Positions 42,979 to 51,953 of a stretch of 64,000 bases of DNA are shown in pieces (the stretch's first letter is position 1; each line of letters begins with the position of its first letter). The notes beneath the pieces are model-generated. The model made no database searches, was not told the origin of the DNA, and saw only the letters and a program-made list of their open reading frames with translations. Origin of the DNA: Bacteroidales bacterium M3 (lineage in GTDB: Bacteria; Bacteroidota; Bacteroidia; Bacteroidales; Muribaculaceae); assembly GCA_001689445.1 (NCBI GenBank), contig LUJN01000010.1, positions 62,001 through 126,000 on the forward strand, given 5' to 3'. The translations under genes were made by a program, and so were the position numbers.

Positions 42979-44346
42979 ATGAAACTTTCAAGAATCTTCA
43001 TAGGGCTTCTCCTCACGGCATCGGTCGTGGCATGCGAGGAGACCACCTCCATAGGCGAATCGCTTATCCAGGACGAGCTGTCAATCATCATAGACTCGAC
43101 ATTTACCGTCACCGGCCGCTCGATAGACAACGAGCGGGTGCAGTCACGCACCGTGCGCCAGCTGCTCGGCCGAATCGAGGCCAAGGGCTACGGCAATTTC
43201 ACGTCCGACTTCGTGACGCAGTTTATGCCTGCAGCCGCCATCGACACCACCGGGATAACAATAGACGACATAGACTCTCTGAAACTTGTCATGAGAATAG
43301 CGACCGGCGACTACACGGGCGATTCCATCGTGCCGATGGGGCTTAATGTCTACCGTCTCGACCGTCAGCTCCCCTCCCCCATCTACAGCGACTTTGACCC
43401 AAAGGACTATTATTCGGAGAGCGCGTTGCTCGGCTCGTCACTCTACACGGCATCGGCCCTCGGCGTGACCGACACCATCACCAAGCTGGAATACCGCGAG
43501 GTGTCGGTGAAGATGCCCCACACCCTCGCCCGCGACATGTACACGCGCTACAAGACCAACCCCGAGACATTCAACTCGCCCGACGCCTTTGCCGAATGGT
43601 TTCCCGGAGTATATGTCTCCAACACCTACGGAGCAGGCCGCGTGATGGACTTCTCGGCCACTACCATGGTGATGTACTATCACCGCGACACAAAATACAA
43701 CGACCGCGACACGACCTACTACTACCAGACGCCCTATTTTGCCACCACTCCCGAAGTCATCACCAATAACAACATCTCATTTGCCATAAGCCCGGAGCTG
43801 AAGCAACGCGCCGCAGCAGGGGAGTCGCTTATTGTCGCTCCCGCGGGGATGGATGTGGAAATCACGTTCCCGGGACGCGAGATAGTGCGCAAATACCGTC
43901 AGGACAAGGGAAATATCGCGGTTATAAACACCCTCACATTTGAACTGCCCTCCGAAAAAATCGACAACGCATACGGCATCGAGGCCCCTGGATATGTGCT
44001 GATGGTGTTGAAGAGCAAAAAGAACGAATTTTTCGCCAACAATGACATTGCCGACAACCGCACGGCATTCCTTGCTCCCTACACCCGCGCGACAGGGACA
44101 TACTCGTTCAACTCAATGCGCGACTACATAACCGACCTCCTCGACAAGGAGACGATAAGCGACGAGGATATCACTTTCATACTGACCCCGGTGTCGGTAA
44201 CCACGGAGGCTATAGCGTCCAACGGGTCTCAGACAATACAGATTACAGGCATCTATCCTTATATCGGCAAGCCGTCGATGGTAAAACTTTTGCTCGACAA
44301 GGCAAAAATCAAGCTTACATATAGCAATCAATCGGTAAAAATGTAG
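42979..44346 (+). CDS. DUF4270 lipoprotein
   Basis: 455 residues: signal peptide MKLSRIFIGLLLTASVVACE with lipobox VVAC (Cys19). The mature protein has IGESLIQDELSIIIDSTFTV, SLKLVMRIATGDYTGDS, MGLNVYRLDRQLP and the FSATTMVMYYH segment, features of the Bacteroidetes DUF4270 outer-membrane lipoprotein family. It lies 36 bases after the GT5 gene, an arrangement I recall from other Bacteroidales. Function unknown. Confidence 0.88.
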   Translation: MKLSRIFIGLLLTASVVACEETTSIGESLIQDELSIIIDSTFTVTGRSIDNERVQSRTVRQLLGRIEAKGYGNFTSDFVTQFMPAAAIDTTGITIDDIDSLKLVMRIATGDYTGDSIVPMGLNVYRLDRQLPSPIYSDFDPKDYYSESALLGSSLYTASALGVTDTITKLEYREVSVKMPHTLARDMYTRYKTNPETFNSPDAFAEWFPGVYVSNTYGAGRVMDFSATTMVMYYHRDTKYNDRDTTYYYQTPYFATTPEVITNNNISFAISPELKQRAAAGESLIVAPAGMDVEITFPGREIVRKYRQDKGNIAVINTLTFELPSEKIDNAYGIEAPGYVLMVLKSKKNEFFANNDIADNRTAFLAPYTRATGTYSFNSMRDYITDLLDKETISDEDITFILTPVSVTTEAIASNGSQTIQITGIYPYIGKPSMVKLLLDKAKIKLTYSNQSVKM

Positions 44347-44355
44347 TATATTTGC
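44347..44355 (+). promoter_or_regulatory. -7 box of tRNA-Thr
   Basis: TATATTTGC directly after the DUF4270 stop codon, about 60 bases before the tRNA. Confidence 0.55.
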
Positions 44356-44416
44356 ACTCGGAAAACGTCAAGGGCCGCCCCCACAGGTTTTCGCCCGAGA
44401 CGCATCCGCATACCAA

Positions 44417-44490
44417 GCCACAATAGCTCAGTTGGTTAGAGCATTGCATTCGTAACGCAAAGGTCGTGGGTTCGAGTCCCACCTGTGGCT
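44417..44490 (+). tRNA. tRNA-Thr (anticodon CGT)
   Basis: Acceptor GCCACAA with CTGTGGC (one A-C mismatch at position 7-66), D arm GCTC...GAGC, anticodon loop TTCGTAA with CGT at 44451-44453, and T arm GTGGG-TTCGAGT-CCCAC. CCA is not encoded. Confidence 0.92.
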
Positions 44491-44586
44491 CAAAACTATC
44501 GCGCTAAGTTAATGATTTACATCAGCTTAGCGCGACTTGTATTTAATTACGAAGCACTCACAGAGCACATTACCAGTTGGAAGGGA

Positions 44587-46623
44587 TCAGCGGGTCATGC
44601 GCTTGAGGAGATTGTAGGAGGGGATGACGCCGAGTTCGCCGGCCTTGCTGAGGTCGGCGGTGCCTGCGGGCTTGTTGCCGAGCTTGAAGTAGACAAAGCC
44701 ACGGTTGTAGTAGGCTTCGCCCATGTCGGGTTTCAGCTCGATGGCGCGGTTGAACGAGGAGACCGCCTGGGTATAGTCCTGCATCTCAAGAAGGATAAAG
44801 CCCTTGTTATAGTGGGCGATAGCCATGCGCGGGGACAGCTCGGCCACGCGGTCGAGGTCGGCGATGATTGACTCAAAGGTGTGGCGGCGTTGCTGCGCGG
44901 CAAGTTCGCGCTGCCCGGGACGTTCGGTGGCGGGAGTATCGTCGACAGCCGTCGCGGCCTCCTTGAATCGCGCATCGGCACGCAGCAGATAAGCAAGGGT
45001 GAAGTCGGGTGTCAGCTCTATGGCACGATTGAGGTCGGCTATCGCCGCCTGATAATTGTGCAGCGTCATGAAATCCATGGCCCGACCAAAGTAGTCGATG
45101 GCGCGAGGCTTGTGGGTGGCGAGATAGGAGTCGTAGTACTCGATGGACTCGAAATGACGGCGTATGGCATCCTCGTCGGTGAGCTGCGGCTCATGATTGG
45201 TGAGCTGCACCGAGAGTCGCAGCATACGGGTGGAATTGATATCGTCAATCTCTCGCAGGTAATAGGAGTTCTCCTTAATCTCCGTGGGCGATGTGTAATA
45301 GGACAGCGTGAACGGCGGCTCGGCCTCGATGTTGACATTGCGGTCCTGTACGCGACCACGGGTGCTGTTGCCCGAATACTGCTCCTGGATGTCGGCATTG
45401 TTCTCGATAGTGAGCAACGATGTGAAGCGTGCCGCCACCGCCTCCTGTGGTTCTGACGTGACACCCGTGGAGTCGGCAGCCATATTGCCGCCGGGGGTTA
45501 TGGCACTCTCTCCTACAGGGACACGCTCCTTGGCCAGTGCCATCGACTTGCGGTAGTCGGCCTCGGCACCGCGCATGTCGCCGGCGAGGCGTCGGTTTTC
45601 GGAGCGGACAAAATATGCCCCGGCAAATGTCGGGAATGCCTCGATGACGCGCCCGAGATCGGAATTTGAGCGACGGTAGTCATGTATCTCCTTATACAGC
45701 AACGCACGGTTGTACAGGGCCTTATAATCATCGGGGTTGAGCTGCAGCACCCGCGAGAAGTCGTCGATGGCCTTATTGTTGTCGTGGACTTCGGCACGCA
45801 GCAATCCACGGTTGAAGAGAGCCGCCGAGTTGAGCGGGTCAAGCTGTATCGCGTAGTCGTAGTCGGCCATCGCGCCAAAATAGTCATCGAGATTATACCG
45901 CAGAAACGCACGGTTGATGAAAAAACCAGCATAGCGCGGCTCAAGCTTTATCGCCTCGTTCATGTCGTCGAGCGCACGGGCGTAGTCGCGCTGCGAGTGG
46001 ATGGCGATATCGGCACGCATCACATAGCCGTTAGTAGCGTTCTTGTTAATCTCCAAAGCATGGTTTATATCCTCCAACGCAGCCACAGTGTCGGCAAGGG
46101 CGAGACGCAGTTTCGCGCGTCCGAGATACCCGCTGTCATAGTTGGGATGGGCGCGCAGCAGTTCGGCAAAACTCGCCTCCGCACCCTCATAATCCTTGTT
46201 CTCTTCTTGCGCAAGGGCCATGTTGAAGATTACGCCACGGTTTTCAGGCAGAAGTTTCAGCGACTGGCGGTAATCGTCGATAGCCGCATCGAGCTTGCCG
46301 AGATTTTGCCTCGCCACACCCCTCACCTCATAGGCATCGTTGATAAACGGGTTGTGGTCGATGGCCGTCGTGGCATCCTCCTCGGCGCCGGCATAGTCCT
46401 CAAGGTTGAGCTTGGCGATGGCGCGGAGGAAGTATGGCCGGGCAAGATAAGGCTTGGCCTGTATCACCTGGTTGAAATATTGTATCGACAGCATATAGTC
46501 CTCAAAATAGAGGGCGTTCTGGCCTATCCGCATCACCTGCTCCGTGTTGATCTGGGCCATGAGACGCGGCACGGCAGAGAATGTAAGGATAAGCGTTATG
46601 ATGAATATTTTTAATGGATTCAT
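44587..46623 (-). CDS. Exported tetratricopeptide-repeat protein
   Basis: 678 residues: signal peptide (MNPLKIFIITLILTFSAVPR, cleavage near LMAQ) and at least 12 TPR units of 34 residues, from about residue 30 to 370 (for example ALYFEDYMLSIQYFNQVIQA, YDSGYLGRAKLRLALADTVA) and again at the C-terminus (AIAHYNKGFILLEMQDYTQA, GEAYYNRGFVYFKLGNKPAG). A non-repeat linker of about 130 residues lies between. It probably scaffolds envelope proteins. Start at 46623 sits behind the -7 box at 46656. Confidence 0.9.
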   Translation of the reverse strand: MNPLKIFIITLILTFSAVPRLMAQINTEQVMRIGQNALYFEDYMLSIQYFNQVIQAKPYLARPYFLRAIAKLNLEDYAGAEEDATTAIDHNPFINDAYEVRGVARQNLGKLDAAIDDYRQSLKLLPENRGVIFNMALAQEENKDYEGAEASFAELLRAHPNYDSGYLGRAKLRLALADTVAALEDINHALEINKNATNGYVMRADIAIHSQRDYARALDDMNEAIKLEPRYAGFFINRAFLRYNLDDYFGAMADYDYAIQLDPLNSAALFNRGLLRAEVHDNNKAIDDFSRVLQLNPDDYKALYNRALLYKEIHDYRRSNSDLGRVIEAFPTFAGAYFVRSENRRLAGDMRGAEADYRKSMALAKERVPVGESAITPGGNMAADSTGVTSEPQEAVAARFTSLLTIENNADIQEQYSGNSTRGRVQDRNVNIEAEPPFTLSYYTSPTEIKENSYYLREIDDINSTRMLRLSVQLTNHEPQLTDEDAIRRHFESIEYYDSYLATHKPRAIDYFGRAMDFMTLHNYQAAIADLNRAIELTPDFTLAYLLRADARFKEAATAVDDTPATERPGQRELAAQQRRHTFESIIADLDRVAELSPRMAIAHYNKGFILLEMQDYTQAVSSFNRAIELKPDMGEAYYNRGFVYFKLGNKPAGTADLSKAGELGVIPSYNLLKRMTR

Positions 46624-46655
46624 TGAAAAATGAGGTGGATGTCGGTTATTTAACG

Positions 46656-46664
46656 GCAAAAATA
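46656..46664 (-). promoter_or_regulatory. -7 box of the TPR gene
   Basis: TATTTTTGC on the minus strand, 32 bases before the ATG. It rules out the open-frame start at 46698. Confidence 0.55.
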
Positions 46665-46775
46665 GCGCAAAATTGGCAATTTTGCCGTAATTTTGCAAAA
46701 TATTAAGTGTAGTCCAAAATGATGTGGGATAGTTGTCCCATATAATAATAACGAGGTATAATTTTACTAAGGTTT

Positions 46776-48083
46776 ATGGAGTTTCCAAAGAAAGAGCGTG
46801 TTGTTATTATCGGCGGTGGTTTTGCCGGCCTTAATCTCGTGAAGCATCTCGACAAGAAGCGTTATGATGTGACACTTATAGACCGCAACAACTATCACAG
46901 TTTTCCCCCTCTGTTCTATCAGATAGCATCCTCGGGGCTTGACCCGGGCAGCATATCGTTCCCGTTCCGTCGCGAGATGCGCAAGATAAAGGGGCGTCCC
47001 ACCTACCATATGGGGGATGTCAAGTCGGTGGATGTAGCGGCAAAGATGGTGAAGACCCAGTTTGAGACAGTGCCGTATGACAAGCTGGTCATCGCCGCCG
47101 GCACGACCAACAACTTCTTTGGCATGACGAGCCTTGAGCGACGGGTGTTCACGCTGAAATCCACGGCCGAAGCCATACGTTGCCGCAATGAGATACTCGA
47201 CCGCCTTGAGCGTGCGAGCGTGTGCAGCGACCTGGCGCGCCGACGCCGCCTGTTGAGCTTCGTTGTCATCGGTGGAGGCCCTTCGGGAGTGGAGGTGGCG
47301 GGAGCCATCGGCGAGATGAAACGCTATATCCTCAAGCGCGAATACCCCAACATAGCCCAGGAGGACTTGCAGATAACCATCGTCGAGGGTACCGACCGCC
47401 TGTTGCGCACTATGAGCGAGGAGGCTTCGCGCGAGGTGGTGGAATATCTCGGACACCTTATGGTAAACGTCAAGTTGCAGAAGACGATGAAGTCGTTTGA
47501 GAACGACTATGTGACCTTTGCCGACGGCGAGAAGCTGTTTGCCGGTATGCTGATATGGACTGCCGGTGTCACAGGCGTGTCATTTGACATCGATGGGGCG
47601 GCAGACTTCAAGCGCGCGCCGGGCAACCGATTTGAAGTCGACGAGTTCAACCGCGTCAAGGGAATGGACGACGTGTATGCCGTGGGCGACATCGCCTATA
47701 TGTCAAACGAAAAATATCCCCGAGGCTATCCCCAGATGGCACAAGTGGCTATCCAACAGGCACACTTGCTGGCCAAACAGCTCAATGCCGGAGCATTTAC
47801 CGAGGCATTTAAGTACAACGACAAAGGCTCGATGGCGACGGTGGGACGCAACCGCGCTGTGGCCGACCTCAACCACAACATACACCTCTACGGGCGTCCT
47901 GCGTGGTTCACGTGGATGTTTGTACACCTCATATCCATCCTCGGTATGCGCAACAAGCTGACAGTGCTTATCAACTGGATATGGGCCTACGTCACCTATT
48001 CCACGTCGCTGCGCCTGCTCATCCACCCCTCAAAATACCCGTTGCGTCCGCGCTGGGGCGAAGACCCCAACTCCAACTCGTAG
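46776..48083 (+). CDS. ndh: Type II NADH dehydrogenase (NDH-2)
   Basis: 435-residue FAD enzyme that oxidises NADH and reduces quinone without pumping protons. The FAD-binding Rossmann motif is VVIIGGGFAGLNLVKHL at residue 9; the NADH-binding motif FVVIGGGPSGVEVAGAI lies near 165. VYAVGDIAYM near 305 closes the FAD site and the AQVAIQQAHLLAKQL helix follows. A C-terminal hydrophobic stretch (WFTWMFVHLISILGMRNKLT) attaches it to the membrane. Confidence 0.93.
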   Translation: MEFPKKERVVIIGGGFAGLNLVKHLDKKRYDVTLIDRNNYHSFPPLFYQIASSGLDPGSISFPFRREMRKIKGRPTYHMGDVKSVDVAAKMVKTQFETVPYDKLVIAAGTTNNFFGMTSLERRVFTLKSTAEAIRCRNEILDRLERASVCSDLARRRRLLSFVVIGGGPSGVEVAGAIGEMKRYILKREYPNIAQEDLQITIVEGTDRLLRTMSEEASREVVEYLGHLMVNVKLQKTMKSFENDYVTFADGEKLFAGMLIWTAGVTGVSFDIDGAADFKRAPGNRFEVDEFNRVKGMDDVYAVGDIAYMSNEKYPRGYPQMAQVAIQQAHLLAKQLNAGAFTEAFKYNDKGSMATVGRNRAVADLNHNIHLYGRPAWFTWMFVHLISILGMRNKLTVLINWIWAYVTYSTSLRLLIHPSKYPLRPRWGEDPNSNS

Positions 48084-48111
48084 CGGGATGGCTGTCAAGA
48101 AATAGACCGGT

Positions 48112-48194
48112 AGGACCAATAGGGCCAATAGGTCAAATAGGCCGGATAGGTTGCATAACTTCTATCCGGCCTATTTGACCTATTGGACTTATCT
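48112..48194. repeat. AATAGGGC-type intergenic hairpin repeat, copy C
   Basis: Contains the units GGACCAATAGGGCCAATAGG and so on; the inner 62 bases form the long hairpin listed separately. Confidence 0.65.
48126..48187 (+). terminator. 25-bp perfect hairpin between convergent ndh and rpsO
   Basis: Bases 48126-48150 are the exact reverse complement of 48163-48187, around a 12-base loop. The stem starts CCAATAGGTCAAATAGGCCG. With no long T-run it is better described as a bidirectional transcript barrier than a classical terminator. Confidence 0.7.
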
Positions 48195-48219
48195 ATCCTT
48201 GGGCTTCCCCTCAAAAAAA

Positions 48220-48247
48220 CATCGCCCTGCCGGGTGGCAGGGCGATG
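48220..48247 (-). terminator. Rho-independent terminator of rpsO
   Basis: CATCGCCCTGCC pairs perfectly with GGCAGGGCGATG, followed on the minus strand by seven T. It begins 26 bases after the rpsO stop. Confidence 0.9.
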
Positions 48248-48273
48248 ACTGTAATCGTTAAGCAAGGCTAATC

Positions 48274-48549
48274 TTACTTGCGGATACCAAGCTCCTTCTG
48301 GGCGATGATTGCACGGTAGCGGTTGATGTCCTTCTTGATAAGGTAATCAAGGAGGCGACGACGCTTACCTACAAGCATCTTAAGGGCTCTCGCTGTAGTA
48401 TAATCTTTGTGATTTGACTTAAGATGTTCAGTCAAATGAGCAATACGGACTGAGAATAATGCTATCTGAGCTTCAGGTGAGCCAGTATCAGTCTTGCCCT
48501 TACCGTATTTCTCAAAGATTTCTTGCTTTTCTTCAGAATTCAAGTGCAT
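48274..48549 (-). CDS. rpsO: 30S ribosomal protein S15
   Basis: 91 residues: MHLNSEEKQEIFEKYGKGKT, DTGSPEAQIALFSVRIAHLT, LVGKRRRLLDYLIKKDINRY. The start at 48549 gives family length; the open frame to 48600 would include the promoter. It is monocistronic, with its own promoter and terminator. Confidence 0.97.
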   Translation of the reverse strand: MHLNSEEKQEIFEKYGKGKTDTGSPEAQIALFSVRIAHLTEHLKSNHKDYTTARALKMLVGKRRRLLDYLIKKDINRYRAIIAQKELGIRK

Positions 48550-48588
48550 TCTTACGAGATTTTTGATGTTAATAAAAATTTTAGCGCA

Positions 48589-48619
48589 CAAAGGTAACAA
48601 TATTCCCCCACTCTACCAA
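48589..48619 (-). promoter_or_regulatory. Promoter of rpsO
   Basis: On the minus strand TTG (48617-48619), a 20-base spacer and TACCTTTG (48589-48596), 39 bases before the start. Confidence 0.7.
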
Positions 48620-48653
48620 TTTTTCAAGGCACTAATTTTTAACAATCGGGAGA

Positions 48654-48712
48654 TTATAGGGCTAATAGGTCAAATAGGGCTAATAAGCCTTATAGACCTA
48701 TTGGACTTATTG
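48654..48712. repeat. AATAGGGC-type intergenic hairpin repeat, copy D
   Basis: AATAGGTC (48664-48671) pairs with GACCTATT (48695-48702), with an inner GGCT/AGCC stem. It lies 15 bases beyond the dapA stop, in a terminator position. Confidence 0.65.
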
Positions 48713-48727
48713 ATGACTTCTTGGCCG

Positions 48728-49612
48728 CTACCCGAGGCTGTCGAGGACGCGTCGTATTTTCTCGTAGGTGGTGATGCGGGTGGGTACGAGGGGGAGGCGC
48801 AGCTCGTTCTCGATGTAGCCCATAGCGTTGAGCAGGCACTTGACCCCCGCAGGGTTGCCGTCGACAAAGAGAAGGCTGAACAGCTCGGTGAAGCGGTGGT
48901 GAATCTTCAACGCGCGGGCAAAGTCACCCTCAAGGGCAAGACGCACCATGCGCGAGAACTCCTTTGGGAAAGCATTGCCGATAACCGATATGACACCTAC
49001 CGCGCCAAGGGTTATGAGAGGAAATGTGATACCATCGTCACCCGAAATGACCATGAAATCTTCCTGCTTGTTCTTGATGATGTCGTCCATCTGGGTGATG
49101 TTGCCCGATGCCTCCTTGATGCCGATGATGTTGTCGAAGTCGCGTGCGAGCCTGAGGGTTGTCTCGGCTGTCATATTGACTCCCGTACGGCCGGGGACAT
49201 TGTAGAGTATCACCGGGATGGGCGATGCTGTCGCTATGGCCTTGTAATGCTGGTAGATGCCCTCCTGGGACGGTTTGTTGTAATAGGGCACGACCGAAAG
49301 CACGGCACTGAAAGGGGTGAGATCGGCCGTTTTCAGCTCCTCTACAAGAGCCATGGTGTTGTTTCCCCCGATGCCGATGACCAAAGGCACACGGCCTGCC
49401 ACCCGCTCCACGATAAACTCCTTTACCTGCCGGCGCTCGTCAGCGGTGAGGGTTGCCGTCTCGGCTGTGGTGCCAAGCACCACGAGATAGTCAACGCCAT
49501 TTTTTATCTGATATTCGAGCAGGCGCGCAAGGGCGTCAAAATCGACCGTTTTATCTTGCTTGAACGGAGTGATGAGAGCCACTCCCATGCCTTTTAGATT
49601 GATGCGGGCCAT
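48728..49612 (-). CDS. dapA: 4-hydroxy-tetrahydrodipicolinate synthase
   Basis: 294-residue TIM-barrel aldolase condensing pyruvate with aspartate semialdehyde, the first committed step to lysine and diaminopimelate. GVALITPFKQDKTVDFDALA at the start, LGTTAETATLTADERRQV, the catalytic Tyr in ILYNVPGRTGVNM and the Schiff-base Lys in IIGIKEASGNI are present. The start at 49612 gives the usual length; the frame upstream to 49708 is inside the promoter region. Confidence 0.95.
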   Translation of the reverse strand: MARINLKGMGVALITPFKQDKTVDFDALARLLEYQIKNGVDYLVVLGTTAETATLTADERRQVKEFIVERVAGRVPLVIGIGGNNTMALVEELKTADLTPFSAVLSVVPYYNKPSQEGIYQHYKAIATASPIPVILYNVPGRTGVNMTAETTLRLARDFDNIIGIKEASGNITQMDDIIKNKQEDFMVISGDDGITFPLITLGAVGVISVIGNAFPKEFSRMVRLALEGDFARALKIHHRFTELFSLLFVDGNPAGVKCLLNAMGYIENELRLPLVPTRITTYEKIRRVLDSLG

Positions 49613-49643
49613 ATGAAATAGTCTTCCGTTGATAATTTGGGAC

Positions 49644-49675
49644 ACAAAGTTAGGCATATTTCCCCTTTTGTCAAA
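49644..49675 (-). promoter_or_regulatory. Promoter of dapA
   Basis: On the minus strand TTTG (49672-49675), a 19-base spacer and TAACTTTGT (49644-49652), 32 bases before the start. Confidence 0.65.
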
Positions 49676-49764
49676 AAAACGGCATGAAAATTGTTGGCAT
49701 CCTTGCACGCCAAAACTATCAAGCCGATGATTTGTTATAAGGATAGACTTTAATTTATAACAAA

Positions 49765-50061
49765 ATGAGTGAATTTACCGATATTATTAAGAACACTAAG
49801 CCAACGTTGGTCGACTTTTACGCCACGTGGTGCGGCCCGTGCAAGATGATGCACCCCATCCTCGAGGATGTCAAGGCCCAGATTGGAGAGAAGGCAACTA
49901 TCGTGAAGATTGACGTAGACAAGAATCAGGAACTTGCTGCAACCTACGGCATACGTTCCGTGCCTACTCTCATCATCTTCAAGAACGGCGAACCCGTATG
50001 GCGTGCCAGCGGTGTACACCAGGTAGCCGACCTCGTCGGCAAGATTGACGAGTTTGCCTGA
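49765..50061 (+). CDS. trxA: Thioredoxin
   Basis: 98-residue cytoplasmic dithiol reductant with the active site FYATWCGPCKMMHP at about residue 20 and the cis-Pro motif SVPTLIIFKNG. It is close to canonical thioredoxin length, with no signal peptide. It converges on the transporter gene across a shared hairpin. Confidence 0.95.
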   Translation: MSEFTDIIKNTKPTLVDFYATWCGPCKMMHPILEDVKAQIGEKATIVKIDVDKNQELAATYGIRSVPTLIIFKNGEPVWRASGVHQVADLVGKIDEFA

Positions 50062-50080
50062 CAGGTCACCCAAAACAATA

Positions 50081-50118
50081 AAATAAGAGCTGCGGCAGTT
50101 TTGCCACAGCTCTTATTT
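50081..50118. terminator. Bidirectional terminator between trxA and the transporter gene
   Basis: AAATAAGAGCTG pairs with CAGCTCTTATTT, with an inner GGCA/TTGCC extension; A-rich and T-rich arms suit both strands. Confidence 0.8.
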
Positions 50119-50130
50119 TATATCATGGCG

Positions 50131-51819
50131 TCACGCCGCAAGGGCGAGGACGAGCACCTGGGCGGCGACTATGCGCAGGAACATCGTCAGCGGATAGACA
50201 GTCGAGTAAGCCACTGCGGGAGCATCGTTGCCCGTGCTGTTGTTGGCATAGGCAAGTGCCGGGGGATCGGTGTATCCACCCGAGAAAAGACCCATTATAG
50301 TCAGATAGTTGAGCTTGTATATGCCGCGGCCTATGCAACCTGTAATGAGAAGCGGCACAAAGGTGATGATGAAGCCCCATATCACCCACCACATGCCCGT
50401 GTTGTTGAACACGGTCGAGGCGAAGTTCTTGCCCGAGGCTATACCGACCGAAGCGAGGAATAGGCAGATGCCAATCTCGCGCATGAACAGCGAGGCACTC
50501 GACGAGGTATAGGTCACGAGCTTTATCTTGTAGCCGAATTTACTGATGAGGATTGCCACCACAAGAGGGCCGCCGGCGAGACCGAGTTTCATCGGGACGC
50601 TTACGCCGGGGAAGGCGATAGGTATCATGCCCACGACGATACCGAGGAATATGCCGACAAAAAGCGTAATCATGTTAGGCTCGTTGAGACGCTTGAGCGA
50701 GTTACCGAGCTTCTCTGCGAGACGGTTGATGTCGGCAAGTTCTCCGACCACCGTCATGCGGTCACCCACCTGCAGACGCAGACCCGGTGAGGCCAACAGG
50801 TCAACGCCGGCACGGTTGACGCGGGTGGCGTTGAGGCGGTAACCCATGCGCAGACGGAGCGAGCCGATGGCCACACCATTGTATTCGCTCTTGGTGATGA
50901 CTATGCGTCGCGACACGACAGGACTCGGCGTGGCATCCCAATCAAGCTCGCGTATCGGGCCGATGACAGCCTTGAAGCGGTCCTCATCCTGTGCCGACAG
51001 CACGGTCAACAACAGGTCGCCGACATGGATGCGGGTCTCGGAGTTGGGGATAATAATCTCGCCATCGGGACGACGCAGACGCGACACGACAAAGTTACAC
51101 TGTATGACATCGTGCAGGTCTTTGAGCGACGTGCCGTCAATCATCTTGTTGGTCAGCTCATAGGTGACGATATGCGGCACGAGCAGACTGTTCTCGCTCT
51201 CGTCCTCAAGCTGCTTTATCTCGTTGTCAACCTTGATGCGGAAAATGGCGCGGAGGATAAACATGGCAAGAATGATGCCTATCACACCCAGCGGGTATGC
51301 GGCGGCATATCCCATCGCCATGGTCGATGACACGTCATAGGCATTGGGGTCGACCTGCAGCACTGCCTGCTGGGCGGCACCGAGACCGGGAGTGTTGGTC
51401 ACCGCTCCGGACATCACACCGACAAGCGCGGCGATGGGGGTCTCGCCGTCGATAAAGAATATCGCGAGTACTATCGCCACGTTGAGCACGATACTTAGCA
51501 CCGCAAGCCCATTGAGCAACACGCCGCCCTTCTTGAACGAGGAAAAGAATCCCGGACCGACCTGCATACCGATGGAGAAAATGAACAGGATAAGACCAAA
51601 TTCACGCACGAAGTGGAGCACCTCTCCGTCGACCTCATAGCCGAAATGCCCCATGAGCAGGCCGACAAACAGCACAAACGTCACTCCGAGCGCGACGCCT
51701 CCAACCTTAATCTTGCCAAGAAATACACCCGACGCAATGACAAACGCATATAACAATATTGTCGCGGCGAGCGACGTATTGCCGGGCGAAAGCAAGGTAA
51801 GAAACCAATTTTGATCCAT
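50131..51819 (-). CDS. AspT/YidE-type transporter with two TrkA_C domains
   Basis: 562-residue membrane protein: an N-terminal block of about five helices (ATILLYAFVIASGVFLGKIK, FGLILFIFSIGMQVGPGFFS, GVMSGAVTNTPGLGAAQQAV), two central RCK/TrkA_C-like domains (ETRIHVGDLLLTVLSAQDED and GLRLQVGDRMTVVGELADIN), and a second permease block repeating the G-x-x-S-G-x-x-T-x-x-P motif (GLFSGGYTDPPALAYANNST). This matches the aspartate-alanine exchanger-like duplication family. Substrate unknown. Start 51819 chosen after the -7 box. Confidence 0.88.
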   Translation of the reverse strand: MDQNWFLTLLSPGNTSLAATILLYAFVIASGVFLGKIKVGGVALGVTFVLFVGLLMGHFGYEVDGEVLHFVREFGLILFIFSIGMQVGPGFFSSFKKGGVLLNGLAVLSIVLNVAIVLAIFFIDGETPIAALVGVMSGAVTNTPGLGAAQQAVLQVDPNAYDVSSTMAMGYAAAYPLGVIGIILAMFILRAIFRIKVDNEIKQLEDESENSLLVPHIVTYELTNKMIDGTSLKDLHDVIQCNFVVSRLRRPDGEIIIPNSETRIHVGDLLLTVLSAQDEDRFKAVIGPIRELDWDATPSPVVSRRIVITKSEYNGVAIGSLRLRMGYRLNATRVNRAGVDLLASPGLRLQVGDRMTVVGELADINRLAEKLGNSLKRLNEPNMITLFVGIFLGIVVGMIPIAFPGVSVPMKLGLAGGPLVVAILISKFGYKIKLVTYTSSSASLFMREIGICLFLASVGIASGKNFASTVFNNTGMWWVIWGFIITFVPLLITGCIGRGIYKLNYLTIMGLFSGGYTDPPALAYANNSTGNDAPAVAYSTVYPLTMFLRIVAAQVLVLALAA

Positions 51820-51896
51820 TAACGATAAATTTATTTTAAGTCTGTGTTTATCAGATATATACCCGAATCTACGGCATTCTCTGCCATAAATCGACT

Positions 51897-51905
51897 GCAA
51901 AGGTA
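51897..51905 (-). promoter_or_regulatory. -7 box of the AspT/YidE-type transporter
   Basis: TACCTTTGC on the minus strand, 77 bases before the chosen start. Confidence 0.5.
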
Positions 51906-51953
51906 CATATTTTTAGCACAATACCGCCTCACCCGCCCCGATTTTTTCACAAG

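Noticed and set aside
48494..49597. 367-codon open frame on the plus strand across rpsO and dapA
   Set aside because: It crosses the rpsO promoter and runs antisense to dapA, whose catalytic motifs are intact.
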